Of a stretch of DNA of 22,843 bases, positions 14,640 through 22,627 are shown in pieces. Both the position numbers and the translations under genes were made by a program. Where the stretch lies: assembly GCF_002311515.1 (NCBI RefSeq), contig NZ_DCAO01000104.1, positions 188,505 to 211,347 on the forward strand, written 5' to 3'. The notes below the pieces were generated by a model, which worked only from the letters and a program-made list of their open reading frames with translations, did not search any database and had not been told where the DNA came from. Source of the stretch: Thalassospira sp. UBA1131. Lineage in GTDB: Bacteria; Pseudomonadota; Alphaproteobacteria; Rhodospirillales; Thalassospiraceae. How positions within the stretch are numbered: position 1 is the first letter of the stretch; each line of letters begins with the position of its first letter.

Positions 14640-15889
14640 GATTTTCCTGTGAGGCTCTGGAGCCCGGCTTGCTCATCATTATTGGCATTTCCTGCCCTGG
14701 CTTCACGCACGGCACTGGGGGTTTCACCAGTGATTTTCTTGAAGGCAAGATTAAAGGTCGATTTCGAATTGAACCCGACACTGAGCGCGATATCAAGAAT
14801 GGTACGATCGGGCTCAAGCACCAGAACGGACCGGGCTTCGCGTATGCGCGCGGCATTGACGAAATCAAAGAAGCTTTTGCCGACATGATGATTAAGCACA
14901 TAGGACAGCTGATTGGGTGTTATGCCAACCGCACGCGCCAGTTTCGGCAAGGACACCAGCGGGTCCAGAAGAATATCCCCCCGCGCCTGAATGTCTTCAA
15001 GGCGCGCCAAGGCCCGTTCCACGCCATCGGGATCAAGCAACGGACGCGGGGTCGTATCATCATGCGCACGATGATCCGTCCGAGCTGTTTGCACGGGCGC
15101 ATTTTCGTCTGGCGACATGACCGTTTGGCTTTGCACATCGCCGGCTTCGTTGGCATCATCTGATGGCCAATCAGCCATGACAAACACGGCCGGCTGCGTG
15201 GCGATTTCATAACTCATGGCAAACAGCACCAGCGCAAACGCGATCTCGGTGCCAAACATTTCGGCATTATCGGGCAAGTAAAGCTCAACAATCTTGCTTA
15301 CCGCGACCGTAACAAACACGAAGGTCAGGCCACCCAGAACCACGCCAATCCAGCGTTGCATGGCCTTGCGATCCGCACCAAGCTGTTCTTCGGTCTTGCG
15401 CAAATAGCGGCAAGCCACCTGCCACAACAGAACAATATATATCGTTATCTGGATAAAGATCGTACCCCAGCTAAAGGCATCAACGAATTCCGCGATTGTA
15501 TATTGCCCCGCCCAAACGGTCCCACCACCATTATGTGTGACAACCCACGCGGTCAGGTTAAACACCACAAATAGCAAGATGAAATGCCCCCACGGGCGGC
15601 GCGACGGGTTGCCCGAAATTTCCCGAAAATAGAGGTAGACCGCAGGCGCAATTGCAAAATTGATCGGACTAAAGAACAGATCAAGCAACCCGCCCATATC
15701 GGCCGAGACCAAAGGTTCAGCCACATCCTCAATCAGATTGAGCGCAACAGCAGCAATAAACAGCATCATCCATCGGTTGGCCCCAAAGGCACGCGAACCT
15801 TCGGACCGCAGGATCAAACACAGGAACACCGCCTGCACCACGCCAACGGCTGCGACCACAACACTTACATAATGCGTCCAACCGGTCAT
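14636..15889 (-). CDS. Membrane-anchored AraC-family regulator, copy 1
   Basis: This 417-residue paralogue of the next gene has the same plan: seven or so membrane helices in the N-terminal half, an Asp-rich linker (near 245-285), and a C-terminal AraC/XylS HTH domain containing PNQLSYVLNHHVGKSFFDFVN and TILDIALSVGFNSKSTFNLA. The start at 15889 has AGGAG nine bases upstream. It is the first gene of a two-gene operon that diverges from padR and the RND efflux operon, which suggests it may regulate that operon or itself. The shared helices read YFREISG..P / YFRELSG..P, showing common descent. The signal sensed is unknown. Confidence 0.88.
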   Translation of the reverse strand: MTGWTHYVSVVVAAVGVVQAVFLCLILRSEGSRAFGANRWMMLFIAAVALNLIEDVAEPLVSADMGGLLDLFFSPINFAIAPAVYLYFREISGNPSRRPWGHFILLFVVFNLTAWVVTHNGGGTVWAGQYTIAEFVDAFSWGTIFIQITIYIVLLWQVACRYLRKTEEQLGADRKAMQRWIGVVLGGLTFVFVTVAVSKIVELYLPDNAEMFGTEIAFALVLFAMSYEIATQPAVFVMADWPSDDANEAGDVQSQTVMSPDENAPVQTARTDHRAHDDTTPRPLLDPDGVERALARLEDIQARGDILLDPLVSLPKLARAVGITPNQLSYVLNHHVGKSFFDFVNAARIREARSVLVLEPDRTILDIALSVGFNSKSTFNLAFKKITGETPSAVREARAGNANNDEQAGLQSLTGKS

Positions 15890-15950
15890 TCCGGCGTACT
15901 CCTGATTTTTCAGATGGATCTTCAGACGGCGAACAATGTCCAGCCCGATC

Positions 15951-15969
15951 GACTATATCGTTTCAATAG
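15951..15969. promoter_or_regulatory. Degenerate third copy of the PadR-operon operator motif
   Basis: GACTATATCG (15951-15960) repeats exactly the first 10 bases of the operator at 16167. The other half, AATAGA, matches GATATA at four of six positions with the same 5-base spacing. It lies about 60 bases upstream of the araC pair. Confidence 0.4.
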
Positions 15970-15973
15970 ACAC

Positions 15974-15998
15974 AATCGGACACTATCGGCGTCCGATT
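15974..15998. promoter_or_regulatory. Perfect inverted repeat upstream of the AraC pair
   Basis: AATCGGAC (15974-15981) and GTCCGATT (15991-15998) are perfect 8-bp arms around 9 bases, about 85 bases upstream of the AraC start. The form fits a dimer-binding operator, or a leader hairpin of the araC transcript. Confidence 0.4.
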
Positions 15999-16166
15999 AT
16001 GCACAGGCGGACGCCGCCCGGGATCGAGTTTGCGAAAGTGATCACCCGATGGCCACCGATACCCCGACCCTGTGGCCGATCATCACAACAATGATGTTGT
16101 AACACGAACCAAACATGCTTCGTCCAGATTGAAGGGCTGTCACAAAAGGTTCCATCATATTTATTT

Positions 16167-16219
16167 GACTATATCGAATTGATATATGATAGTTCGATAT
16201 ATATCGGATTGATATAGTC
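16167..16219. promoter_or_regulatory. Tandem palindromic operator, probable PadR binding region
   Basis: Two dyads of the form TATATC-N5-GATATA (core arms at 16171-16185 and 16201-16215) are spaced 30 bp apart, about three helical turns. The whole 53-bp block, from GACTATATC to GATATAGTC, is itself roughly palindromic. AT-rich palindromes next to a padR gene are typical PadR autoregulatory sites. It lies about 70 bases upstream of the padR ATG and probably overlaps the promoter. Confidence 0.65.
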
Positions 16220-16287
16220 GCTTTGGCACCTTCCCCCGCCGCGGCATACTCAGTCCCGGATGCGTAGATAAGGATACAGAACACAAG

Positions 16288-16872
16288 ATGGACGTACGTA
16301 CTTTATGTCTGGGTGCCCTGATGGGCGGCGAGGCAACAGGATATGAAATCCGCAAGATGTTTGAAGATGGCACATTCAGCCATTTTCAAATCGCGTCCCT
16401 TGGTTCGATCTATCCGGCCCTGACCAAACTGACTCAGGACGGTCTGGTCACATTTGTTGAACATGAACAGGAAAACAGACCGGACAAGAAGATCTATCAA
16501 CTGACATCCGAAGGACGTCGCACATTCCTGCGCACGTTGTTGCAGACCAGACCGGCCGAGGATCGTTATCGTTCTGATATTTTGTTCATGCTGACCTTTG
16601 CCGAAGAAATGCCGATTGAACTGACCGAGGCGCTGATTGATGAATTTGCTGCCCGTCATGAACTGATGAGCCAGCAGATTGATCCGGAAAACACCGACAA
16701 ACCGGCGCATCAAAAATCGAATGCCCGCGATGAAAACGGCGAACTCAGACCGGGATGCTGTTTTGTTGCCGGACTGGGGCAGGCCATGTGCAATGCGACG
16801 CTGAAGTTTATTCGCGAAAACAAGCAGGGCCTGCTTGATGAGTTAAAGGCGCGCAAGGCCAACAAGTCCTAG
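16288..16872 (+). CDS. PadR-family transcriptional regulator
   Basis: This 194-residue cytoplasmic regulator has an N-terminal PadR winged helix (about 4-85): LCLGALMGGEATGYEIRKMF, IYPALTKLTQDGLVTF as the recognition helix and wing, and KKIYQLTSEGRRTF. A C-terminal helical dimerisation domain follows (about 95-190), with a Cys pair at CC near 151. PadR proteins usually repress a nearby efflux or stress operon until a ligand binds. Here the gene is first in a likely operon with the adaptor and RND pump, and an operator-like palindrome precedes it, supporting autorepression. The ATG at 16288 has AAGGA (16270-16274) 13 bases upstream, which is long. The inducer is unknown. Confidence 0.92.
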   Translation: MDVRTLCLGALMGGEATGYEIRKMFEDGTFSHFQIASLGSIYPALTKLTQDGLVTFVEHEQENRPDKKIYQLTSEGRRTFLRTLLQTRPAEDRYRSDILFMLTFAEEMPIELTEALIDEFAARHELMSQQIDPENTDKPAHQKSNARDENGELRPGCCFVAGLGQAMCNATLKFIRENKQGLLDELKARKANKS

Positions 16873-16956
16873 GACGCAACCGAACGCTGTGCGCAAGACG
16901 TGCCCAACAGAGCCACTGACGCATTCCGATAGCGGAATATTTGAGGGAACAGAACA

Positions 16957-18132
16957 ATGAATGCTTCACGCCTGATCGCCATTCTTTTGGTCGTTGGGAC
17001 CGTTGTATGGATCGGCAGCGCCTATTTGACGGGTGGTGATGAGACGACGGAACAGACCAGCGCCTCAGATGCGACCACTGAAAACAAGGCCGCCAAAACT
17101 ACGGCGAGTGTGCGCACCATCACCAGCCACGCTGTGGATCACGTCGATCATTTGCGCATCACCGGCCGTACCGAAGCGGTCATTTCTGTTGAAATCAGTG
17201 CCGAGACCGAGGCACGCGTGATTGAAGTTGGCGCGATCAAGGGCCAGGCTGTTCAGAAAGGCGATCTGATCGTACGCCTTGACACCGGTGATCGTCAGGC
17301 CCGTGTTGCCAAGGCGCGCGCGCTGGTCGCACAGCGTGAACTTGAACATTCCGCCGCCGAAAGTCTGGCCCAAAAGAACTATCGGTCCAAAACCGGTGTG
17401 GCACAGACACTTGCCCTGCTTGAAGAAGCGCGCGCTGATCTGATGATTGCGCGCACCGAGCTTGGCAATACCGAAATCCGCGCCCCGTTTGATGGCATCG
17501 TCGAAGAACGCCCGGCCGAGATCGGTGACCTTTTGTCAATTGGGGATCGGGTCGCAACCCTGATGCAGGGTGACCCGATGCTGGTCGTTGCCCATGTTCC
17601 CGAACATTCGATCAGCGCGATTGACCTTGGCCAACTGGCAAGCGTCACCCTGTTTGACGGCAGCACCCATGACGGTATCGTCCGTTACACAGCCCGGGCA
17701 TCTGACAATGACACCCGCACCTTCCGGGTCGAGGTTGAAATTGATAATCCCGATCTGCGCATTCCTGATGGCATGACCGCCGAACTTGAAATTCCGGTCG
17801 GCATCAAACGGGCCCATCAGGTTAGGCCGTCGGTCCTGACGCTTAATGACGAGGGTGAACTTGGCGTCCGCGCCATTGTCGATAACAACAAGGTCGATTT
17901 CCTTCCTGTCGAATTGCAGGGCGGCAATCGTGACCGGATCTGGATCGGTGGCCTGCCCGACACGTTTGAATTGATCGTTGTCGGCCATGACTGGGTCAAG
18001 GAAGGTGCAACTGTTGAGGTTGTCCACCTTGAAACCGACAAGGATGGTCTTCCGATCATGCAGGATGACGAAGCACCTTCGACGGCGTCTGACGATACCG
18101 GCCCGACCCTTTCGGAAAACTCCGCGCAATAG
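16957..18132 (+). CDS. RND efflux periplasmic adaptor (membrane fusion protein)
   Basis: This 391-residue adaptor links an inner-membrane RND pump to an outer-membrane channel. An N-terminal anchor (5-26) is followed by a Thr/Glu-rich linker. The split lipoyl domain comes next (EARVIEVGAIKGQAVQKGDL near 87-107, and IRAPFDGIVEERPAEIGDLL near 170-195), with a short helical hairpin between. Beta-barrel (VPEHSISAIDLGQLASVTLF) and membrane-proximal domains follow, and the C-terminus is acidic. GAGGGAAC sits before the ATG at 16957. It lies 84 bases after padR and 23 before the pump gene, consistent with one operon. There is no outer-membrane factor gene here, so the complex probably uses a shared TolC-type channel. 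Confidence 0.93.
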   Translation: MNASRLIAILLVVGTVVWIGSAYLTGGDETTEQTSASDATTENKAAKTTASVRTITSHAVDHVDHLRITGRTEAVISVEISAETEARVIEVGAIKGQAVQKGDLIVRLDTGDRQARVAKARALVAQRELEHSAAESLAQKNYRSKTGVAQTLALLEEARADLMIARTELGNTEIRAPFDGIVEERPAEIGDLLSIGDRVATLMQGDPMLVVAHVPEHSISAIDLGQLASVTLFDGSTHDGIVRYTARASDNDTRTFRVEVEIDNPDLRIPDGMTAELEIPVGIKRAHQVRPSVLTLNDEGELGVRAIVDNNKVDFLPVELQGGNRDRIWIGGLPDTFELIVVGHDWVKEGATVEVVHLETDKDGLPIMQDDEAPSTASDDTGPTLSENSAQ

Positions 18133-18155
18133 CGCGTATCATGAGGAGATAAAAA

Positions 18156-21100
18156 ATGTCCCTGATTGATCACGCGCTCAATCGATCGCGCACCGTCATT
18201 CTGGTTTTGATCCTGCTGCTTCTGGCTGGCTCGGTTGGCTATAACGCCATCCCCAAGGAAGCCGACCCGGATGTTCAGATCCCGGTTCTTTATGTCACCA
18301 TGCATCATGACGGCGTATCGCCGGAAGATGCCGAACGCCTTCTTTTGCGCCCGATGGAGCAGGAATTGCGATCCATCGAAGGTGTCAAGGAAATGAGCTC
18401 CCAGTCCTATCAGGACGGGGCATCGGTGACGCTTGAATTTTACTCCGACGTCGATATCGACGAAGCCCTTGCCGATGTGCGCGAACGCGTTGACATCGCC
18501 AAATCCGAACTGCCCGAAGACACTGACGACCCCGAAGTCCACGAGGTCAACCTGTCGCTGTTCCCGGTTTTGGTGGTAACCCTTTCGGGTGACGTGCCCG
18601 AACGTGCACTTCTGCGCATGGCGCGCGATCTGAAAGACGCCATCGAAGGCCTGCCTGCGGTGCTTGAAGCCAAACTTGCCGGTGATCGGGAAGAACTGGT
18701 CGAGTTCATCATCGACCCGATGAAGATCGAGGCCTATCGCCTGAATGGCATCGACATCGTCAGCCTTGTGCGCAATTCCAATGCGCTGGTGGCGGCTGGT
18801 GCGATCGATACCGGTACAGGGCGCTTTAACATCAAGGTACCCGGCCTGTTTGAAAGCATAAATGACATTCTTGATATGCCGCTGATCGTTGATGGCGATT
18901 CCGTCATTCGGTTCCGCGACATCGGCGACGTGCGCCGGACCTTCAAGGATGCAAAAAGCTTTGCCCGCCTAAACGGCGAACCAGCCATCGCGATTGAGGT
19001 ATCCAAACGTGTCGGCGAAAACATCATCGAAGTCATTGATGCGATCAAGGCGGTCACCGCCGAGGCACAGGAAGCATTTCCGCCGAACCTGACAATCAGC
19101 TATTCACAGGATAAGTCATCTGACATCCGCACCATGCTGACCGATCTTCAGAACAGCGTGATCCTTGCGATCCTGCTGGTGATGGTGGTCGTCATCTGGG
19201 CGCTGGGCTGGCGGTCGGGTCTTCTGGTCGGGCTTGCCATTCCGGGCTCGTTCCTGACCGCGATCCTGATCCTTTGGGCGCTGGGCATGACGGTCAATAT
19301 CGTTGTTCTGTTCAGTCTGATCCTGGCGGTCGGGATGCTGGTTGATGGCGCGATTGTTGTGACTGAATATGCCGACCGCAAAATGATCGATGGCCTGCAT
19401 CGCAGCAAGGCCTATCCGCTGGCGGCAAAACGCATGGCGCTTCCGATTATTGCGTCAACCGCAACCACGCTTGCAGCCTTCCTGCCGCTGGCCTTCTGGC
19501 CGGATATCGTCGGCGAGTTCATGAAATTCCTGCCGATTACGGTTCTGTTCACGCTGACCGCATCGCTTGCCATGGCACTGATCTTTGTGCCGACCGTGGG
19601 CGCGTGGTTTGGTAAACCTGGCAGTGAAAGCAACGAAAGCCTTGAGGCCATCGCAGCCGATCATGGCGATGACATCCACAAGGTCAAAGGCGGCACCGGG
19701 CTTTATGTCCGTATCCTCAGCGGATCTCTTCGGTTCTATTGGCTGGTGATTCCGGCGGCGTTTATCATTCTGATTTCGGTCTGGGTGGCGTTTGGCAAGC
19801 TTGGCAAGGGCGTTGAGTTCTTCCCGGCGGTCGAACCCGAAGTCGCCGTGGTTCAGGTCCGGGCACGCGGCAACCTGTCCTATTACGAACAGGATGCCCT
19901 GCTTAAAGAGGTCGAGGACCGAATTCTGGCCCTTGATGCCCGTCACGAAGGCGAACACTGGTTCGATACCGTATATGCCCGTTCCGGCGATGGTGCCGGT
20001 GGCAACGAGGCATCCGAGGACGTAATCGGCACGGTTCAGCTTGAATATGCTGATTGGCAAATGCGCCCGCCCGCAAGCGAGATTGAAAAACGCATCCTTG
20101 CCGATACGGCCGACCTTGCCGGTATTCACGTCGAAGTCCGCGCCGAAGAAGCCGGTCCGCCGCAGGGCAAGGACATCCAGATCCAGCTTCGCTCGTACTA
20201 TCCTGAACTTCTTGATGAAACGGCGACCATTCTGGTTAACGGTCTTCAGGAAATGGGCGGGATGTACAATTTCGAAGATGGCAAATCGCCCCCGGGCATT
20301 GACTGGGAATACACAGTCGACCGCGCCCAGGCTTTGAAATTCGGTGCTGATATCAACCAGATTGGCAATGTCGTCAAACTGGTGACCAACGGGATCAATT
20401 TCACGACCTATCGTCCCGATGACTCAACCGAGGAAATCGATATTGTCGGGCGTTACCCGGCCAAGTATCGCTCCCTCGACGAGCTTGAAAACTTGCAGAT
20501 CGTGACCGAAAAGGGTCTGGTGCCGATGTCAAACTTCATCACGCGCACCCCCAAACCCAAAACCGGCACGCTGACCCGTGTTGACAGCCGCCGCGCCCTG
20601 ACCGTCAAGGCCGATGTGCAGGAAGGCGTTCTGGTCGACACCAAGCTTGGCGAGGTCAAGGCATGGATGCAAACCCTTGATATCGATCCGCGCATATCGG
20701 TCGAATTCAAGGGTCAGGATGAAGAACAGCAGAAATCGGCAGACTTCCTGATGAACGCCTTTACGGTGGCCCTTTTCATCATGTTCATCATTCTGGTCAC
20801 CCAGTTCAACAGCATCTCGAGCTCGCTTCTGATCATGATCGCCATCATCATGTCGACGGCGGGTGTGTTCCTTGGTCTGATGATCACCGGGCAGGCTTTC
20901 TCGATCGTCATGAACGGTATCGGTGTTGTCGCACTGGCCGGGATCGTTGTGAACAACAACATCGTGTTGATCGATACCTTTGACCGGCTCAAACACACCG
21001 CCAGCAGCATCGAGGCCGCCATCCTGCAAACCGGTGCGCAGCGTCTGCGTCCGGTGATGCTGACCACGGTGACGACCATTCTTGGTCTGGTGCCGATGGT

Positions 21101-21365
21101 CATGCAGATCAATATCGACTTCACGTCTCGTGAGGTCACGGTCGGGGCACCGTCCACCCAATGGTGGGTACAGCTTTCGACCTCGATCGCGTTTGGTTTG
21201 GCCTTTGCCACGGCTTTGACCCTGATCTTTACGCCTTGTGCGTTGATGATGCGCCACAAGATTGCCAACCGTCTGCGCAAGACATCAGTTGGCAATCGAC
21301 TGAAATCACTTGTCTCCTCGCGGTTCGGACGCAACAGGACAAAGCCATCAGGCCCGACTGCATAA
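18156..21365 (+). CDS. RND-family efflux pump inner-membrane subunit (AcrB/AcrD/AcrF type)
   Basis: This is a 1069-residue proton-driven drug or metabolite exporter, normal in length for the family. TM1 is at about 13-31, then come the periplasmic PN1 domain (PKEADPDVQIP, DGVSPEDAERLLLRPMEQ) and TM2-6 (about 325-475). The second periplasmic region follows TM7 (about 525), and TM8-12 occupy about 865-1020. In TM4 the sequence is GMLVDGAIVVTE: D387 aligns with the first of the two AcrB relay aspartates (D407), but the second (D408) is Gly388. In TM10, NNN (933-935) replaces the AcrB Lys940 region. The proton path therefore differs from AcrB. AGGAG precedes the ATG. It is the last gene of the padR operon, and its substrates are unknown. 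Confidence 0.95.
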   Translation: MSLIDHALNRSRTVILVLILLLLAGSVGYNAIPKEADPDVQIPVLYVTMHHDGVSPEDAERLLLRPMEQELRSIEGVKEMSSQSYQDGASVTLEFYSDVDIDEALADVRERVDIAKSELPEDTDDPEVHEVNLSLFPVLVVTLSGDVPERALLRMARDLKDAIEGLPAVLEAKLAGDREELVEFIIDPMKIEAYRLNGIDIVSLVRNSNALVAAGAIDTGTGRFNIKVPGLFESINDILDMPLIVDGDSVIRFRDIGDVRRTFKDAKSFARLNGEPAIAIEVSKRVGENIIEVIDAIKAVTAEAQEAFPPNLTISYSQDKSSDIRTMLTDLQNSVILAILLVMVVVIWALGWRSGLLVGLAIPGSFLTAILILWALGMTVNIVVLFSLILAVGMLVDGAIVVTEYADRKMIDGLHRSKAYPLAAKRMALPIIASTATTLAAFLPLAFWPDIVGEFMKFLPITVLFTLTASLAMALIFVPTVGAWFGKPGSESNESLEAIAADHGDDIHKVKGGTGLYVRILSGSLRFYWLVIPAAFIILISVWVAFGKLGKGVEFFPAVEPEVAVVQVRARGNLSYYEQDALLKEVEDRILALDARHEGEHWFDTVYARSGDGAGGNEASEDVIGTVQLEYADWQMRPPASEIEKRILADTADLAGIHVEVRAEEAGPPQGKDIQIQLRSYYPELLDETATILVNGLQEMGGMYNFEDGKSPPGIDWEYTVDRAQALKFGADINQIGNVVKLVTNGINFTTYRPDDSTEEIDIVGRYPAKYRSLDELENLQIVTEKGLVPMSNFITRTPKPKTGTLTRVDSRRALTVKADVQEGVLVDTKLGEVKAWMQTLDIDPRISVEFKGQDEEQQKSADFLMNAFTVALFIMFIILVTQFNSISSSLLIMIAIIMSTAGVFLGLMITGQAFSIVMNGIGVVALAGIVVNNNIVLIDTFDRLKHTASSIEAAILQTGAQRLRPVMLTTVTTILGLVPMVMQINIDFTSREVTVGAPSTQWWVQLSTSIAFGLAFATALTLIFTPCALMMRHKIANRLRKTSVGNRLKSLVSSRFGRNRTKPSGPTA

Positions 21366-21423
21366 TCGATCCCTTTAACCCAATAGCCGCGCGACTTTTC
21401 CCCCGACCCCGCCGTGCGGTTAT

Positions 21424-21457
21424 ACCGGCCCCCTCCCCGGGGGCCGGTTACTTTTTT
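21424..21457 (+). terminator. Intrinsic terminator of the padR-RND operon
   Basis: ACCGGCCCCC (21424-21433) and GGGGGCCGGT (21439-21448) form a perfect 10-bp stem with a TCCCC loop, followed by TACTTTTTTC. This is a strong rho-independent terminator about 60 bases after the stop codon. Confidence 0.88.
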
Positions 21458-21647
21458 CTTCAAGCCGGCAATCAAAGCCGTGTGGTTTAATCGCGATGTA
21501 ACCTTTTGCATTCAAACATCTTAATCATTTAATTTTTCGCCCCTTTCTACGTCTGCGAAGGCCGGAATACACACTTTCCTAATGTTTCCGGGCGTATTTT
21601 TAGAATGGTTATCGAGAACTGTTTCCCGCCGGAACCAAAGGATCTGC

Positions 21648-22583
21648 ATGGTATGGGCTGTTTGGCATAAAGCGCGATCACAGGTATTTGGACTTGTCTG
21701 CGCGCTAGGCGCGTTTGCCCCCCATGGTGCGGCGGCGGAAAATGCCGTGTCCGACCAATCCCTGATCTGGGCGGTGCCTTCCTTTGCGCCGGCATTCATC
21801 AAAGATTACGGCGAACTCAGCGGCTATGCCGCCGATACCCAGAACTGGTTCGCAGCCAGGCTTTCACAGTATCAGCACCGCATTATGCATGTGCCCTTGG
21901 CCCGGCTTCTGGCGGAAATGAAAAGTGGCGATGGTGAATTACGTTGCTCAACCACGCTGATCCCGACGCCGGAACGGCGCACCTATATTACGTTTGCCAA
22001 AACCATTCTGCTGCATTTGCCGATCTCGATCGTTATCCGCGCCGAGGATGAGGCCCGTTTTGCGCCCTATCTCAATGACGAAGGCCACATCAGGATCGAG
22101 GACCTCCTCAAAGACGAGGAACTTGCAACCGCGGTTCGAATTGGGCGCGCTTACGGGACCCTGGTTGACGGACAGTTGAACCGGTATCGTAATACAGACC
22201 GCATCATGGAGGTCGCTGAAGATACCAAGTTCGTTCGGATGCTTGATCTCAAACGGATTGACTGGACACTCTATTTCCCGTCCGAGGCGGAATTTTACCG
22301 TCGGTCCCAGACGCCCGACCTTTTGATAAAGGCCCTGCCGATTGCCGGAAACACCACCTTGCTTGAGGCCACCATTGGCTGTGCAAAAACACCGGCTGGC
22401 AAAAAGGCCATTGAAGCCATCAATGCCATTGTCGATGCACATCCGACCATGCCCTGGACCGACTATTATGCCGACTGGCTTGGTGCGAGTGACCGGGAAT
22501 GGTTCTATGCCGCACGCGATCAATATATCCATGCCGAGCATTTCGAAACCCGTCTGGAATACCGCCCGTCATCGGCGCAATAA
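21648..22583 (+). CDS. Periplasmic solute-binding-like protein (SBP family 3 / TIGR02285-like)
   Basis: This 311-residue secreted protein has a signal peptide (1-30: a basic start, then VFGLVCALGAFA and the cleavage-like AAA before ENAV). The mature part resembles type 3 amino-acid-binding proteins: PSFAPAFIKD, PLARLLAEMKSGDGELRC, TPERRTYITFAKT and AGNTTLLEATIGC. Cysteines near 100 and 267 could form a disulfide. No permease or ATPase gene is beside it, so it may be an orphan binding or sensing protein rather than part of an ABC importer. The ATG at 21648 is chosen because AAAGGA lies 5 bases upstream and this gives a normal signal peptide; the longer frame from 21582 would bury it. It ends in a strong terminator. 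Confidence 0.75.
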   Translation: MVWAVWHKARSQVFGLVCALGAFAPHGAAAENAVSDQSLIWAVPSFAPAFIKDYGELSGYAADTQNWFAARLSQYQHRIMHVPLARLLAEMKSGDGELRCSTTLIPTPERRTYITFAKTILLHLPISIVIRAEDEARFAPYLNDEGHIRIEDLLKDEELATAVRIGRAYGTLVDGQLNRYRNTDRIMEVAEDTKFVRMLDLKRIDWTLYFPSEAEFYRRSQTPDLLIKALPIAGNTTLLEATIGCAKTPAGKKAIEAINAIVDAHPTMPWTDYYADWLGASDREWFYAARDQYIHAEHFETRLEYRPSSAQ

Positions 22584-22585
22584 CA

Positions 22586-22618
22586 AAAAAGCCGGCAAAG
22601 ATGCCGGCTTTTGTTTTG
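22586..22618. terminator. Bidirectional intrinsic terminator
   Basis: A-rich sequence, then GCCGGC (22591-22596), loop AAAGAT, and GCCGGC (22603-22608) followed by TTTTGTTTT. The A- and T-runs extend the stem and serve both converging genes: the solute-binding protein on the plus strand and the partial gene on the minus strand. Confidence 0.88.
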
Positions 22619-22627
22619 ATCTTTTGA

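Larger units (their letters stand above)
15890..16287. other. Divergent regulatory region between the AraC pair and padR
   Basis: These 398 bases hold no gene. They carry, from left to right, a degenerate TATATC-type site (15951), a perfect inverted repeat (15974-15998), an unremarkable middle and the double TATATC-N5-GATATA operator (16167-16219) just before padR. The density of dyads indicates tight control of both transcription units. Confidence 0.6.

Noticed and set aside
17536..18542. Long minus-strand open frames over the adaptor and pump genes
   Set aside because: They mirror strong RND-family coding sequence and show no domain of their own.
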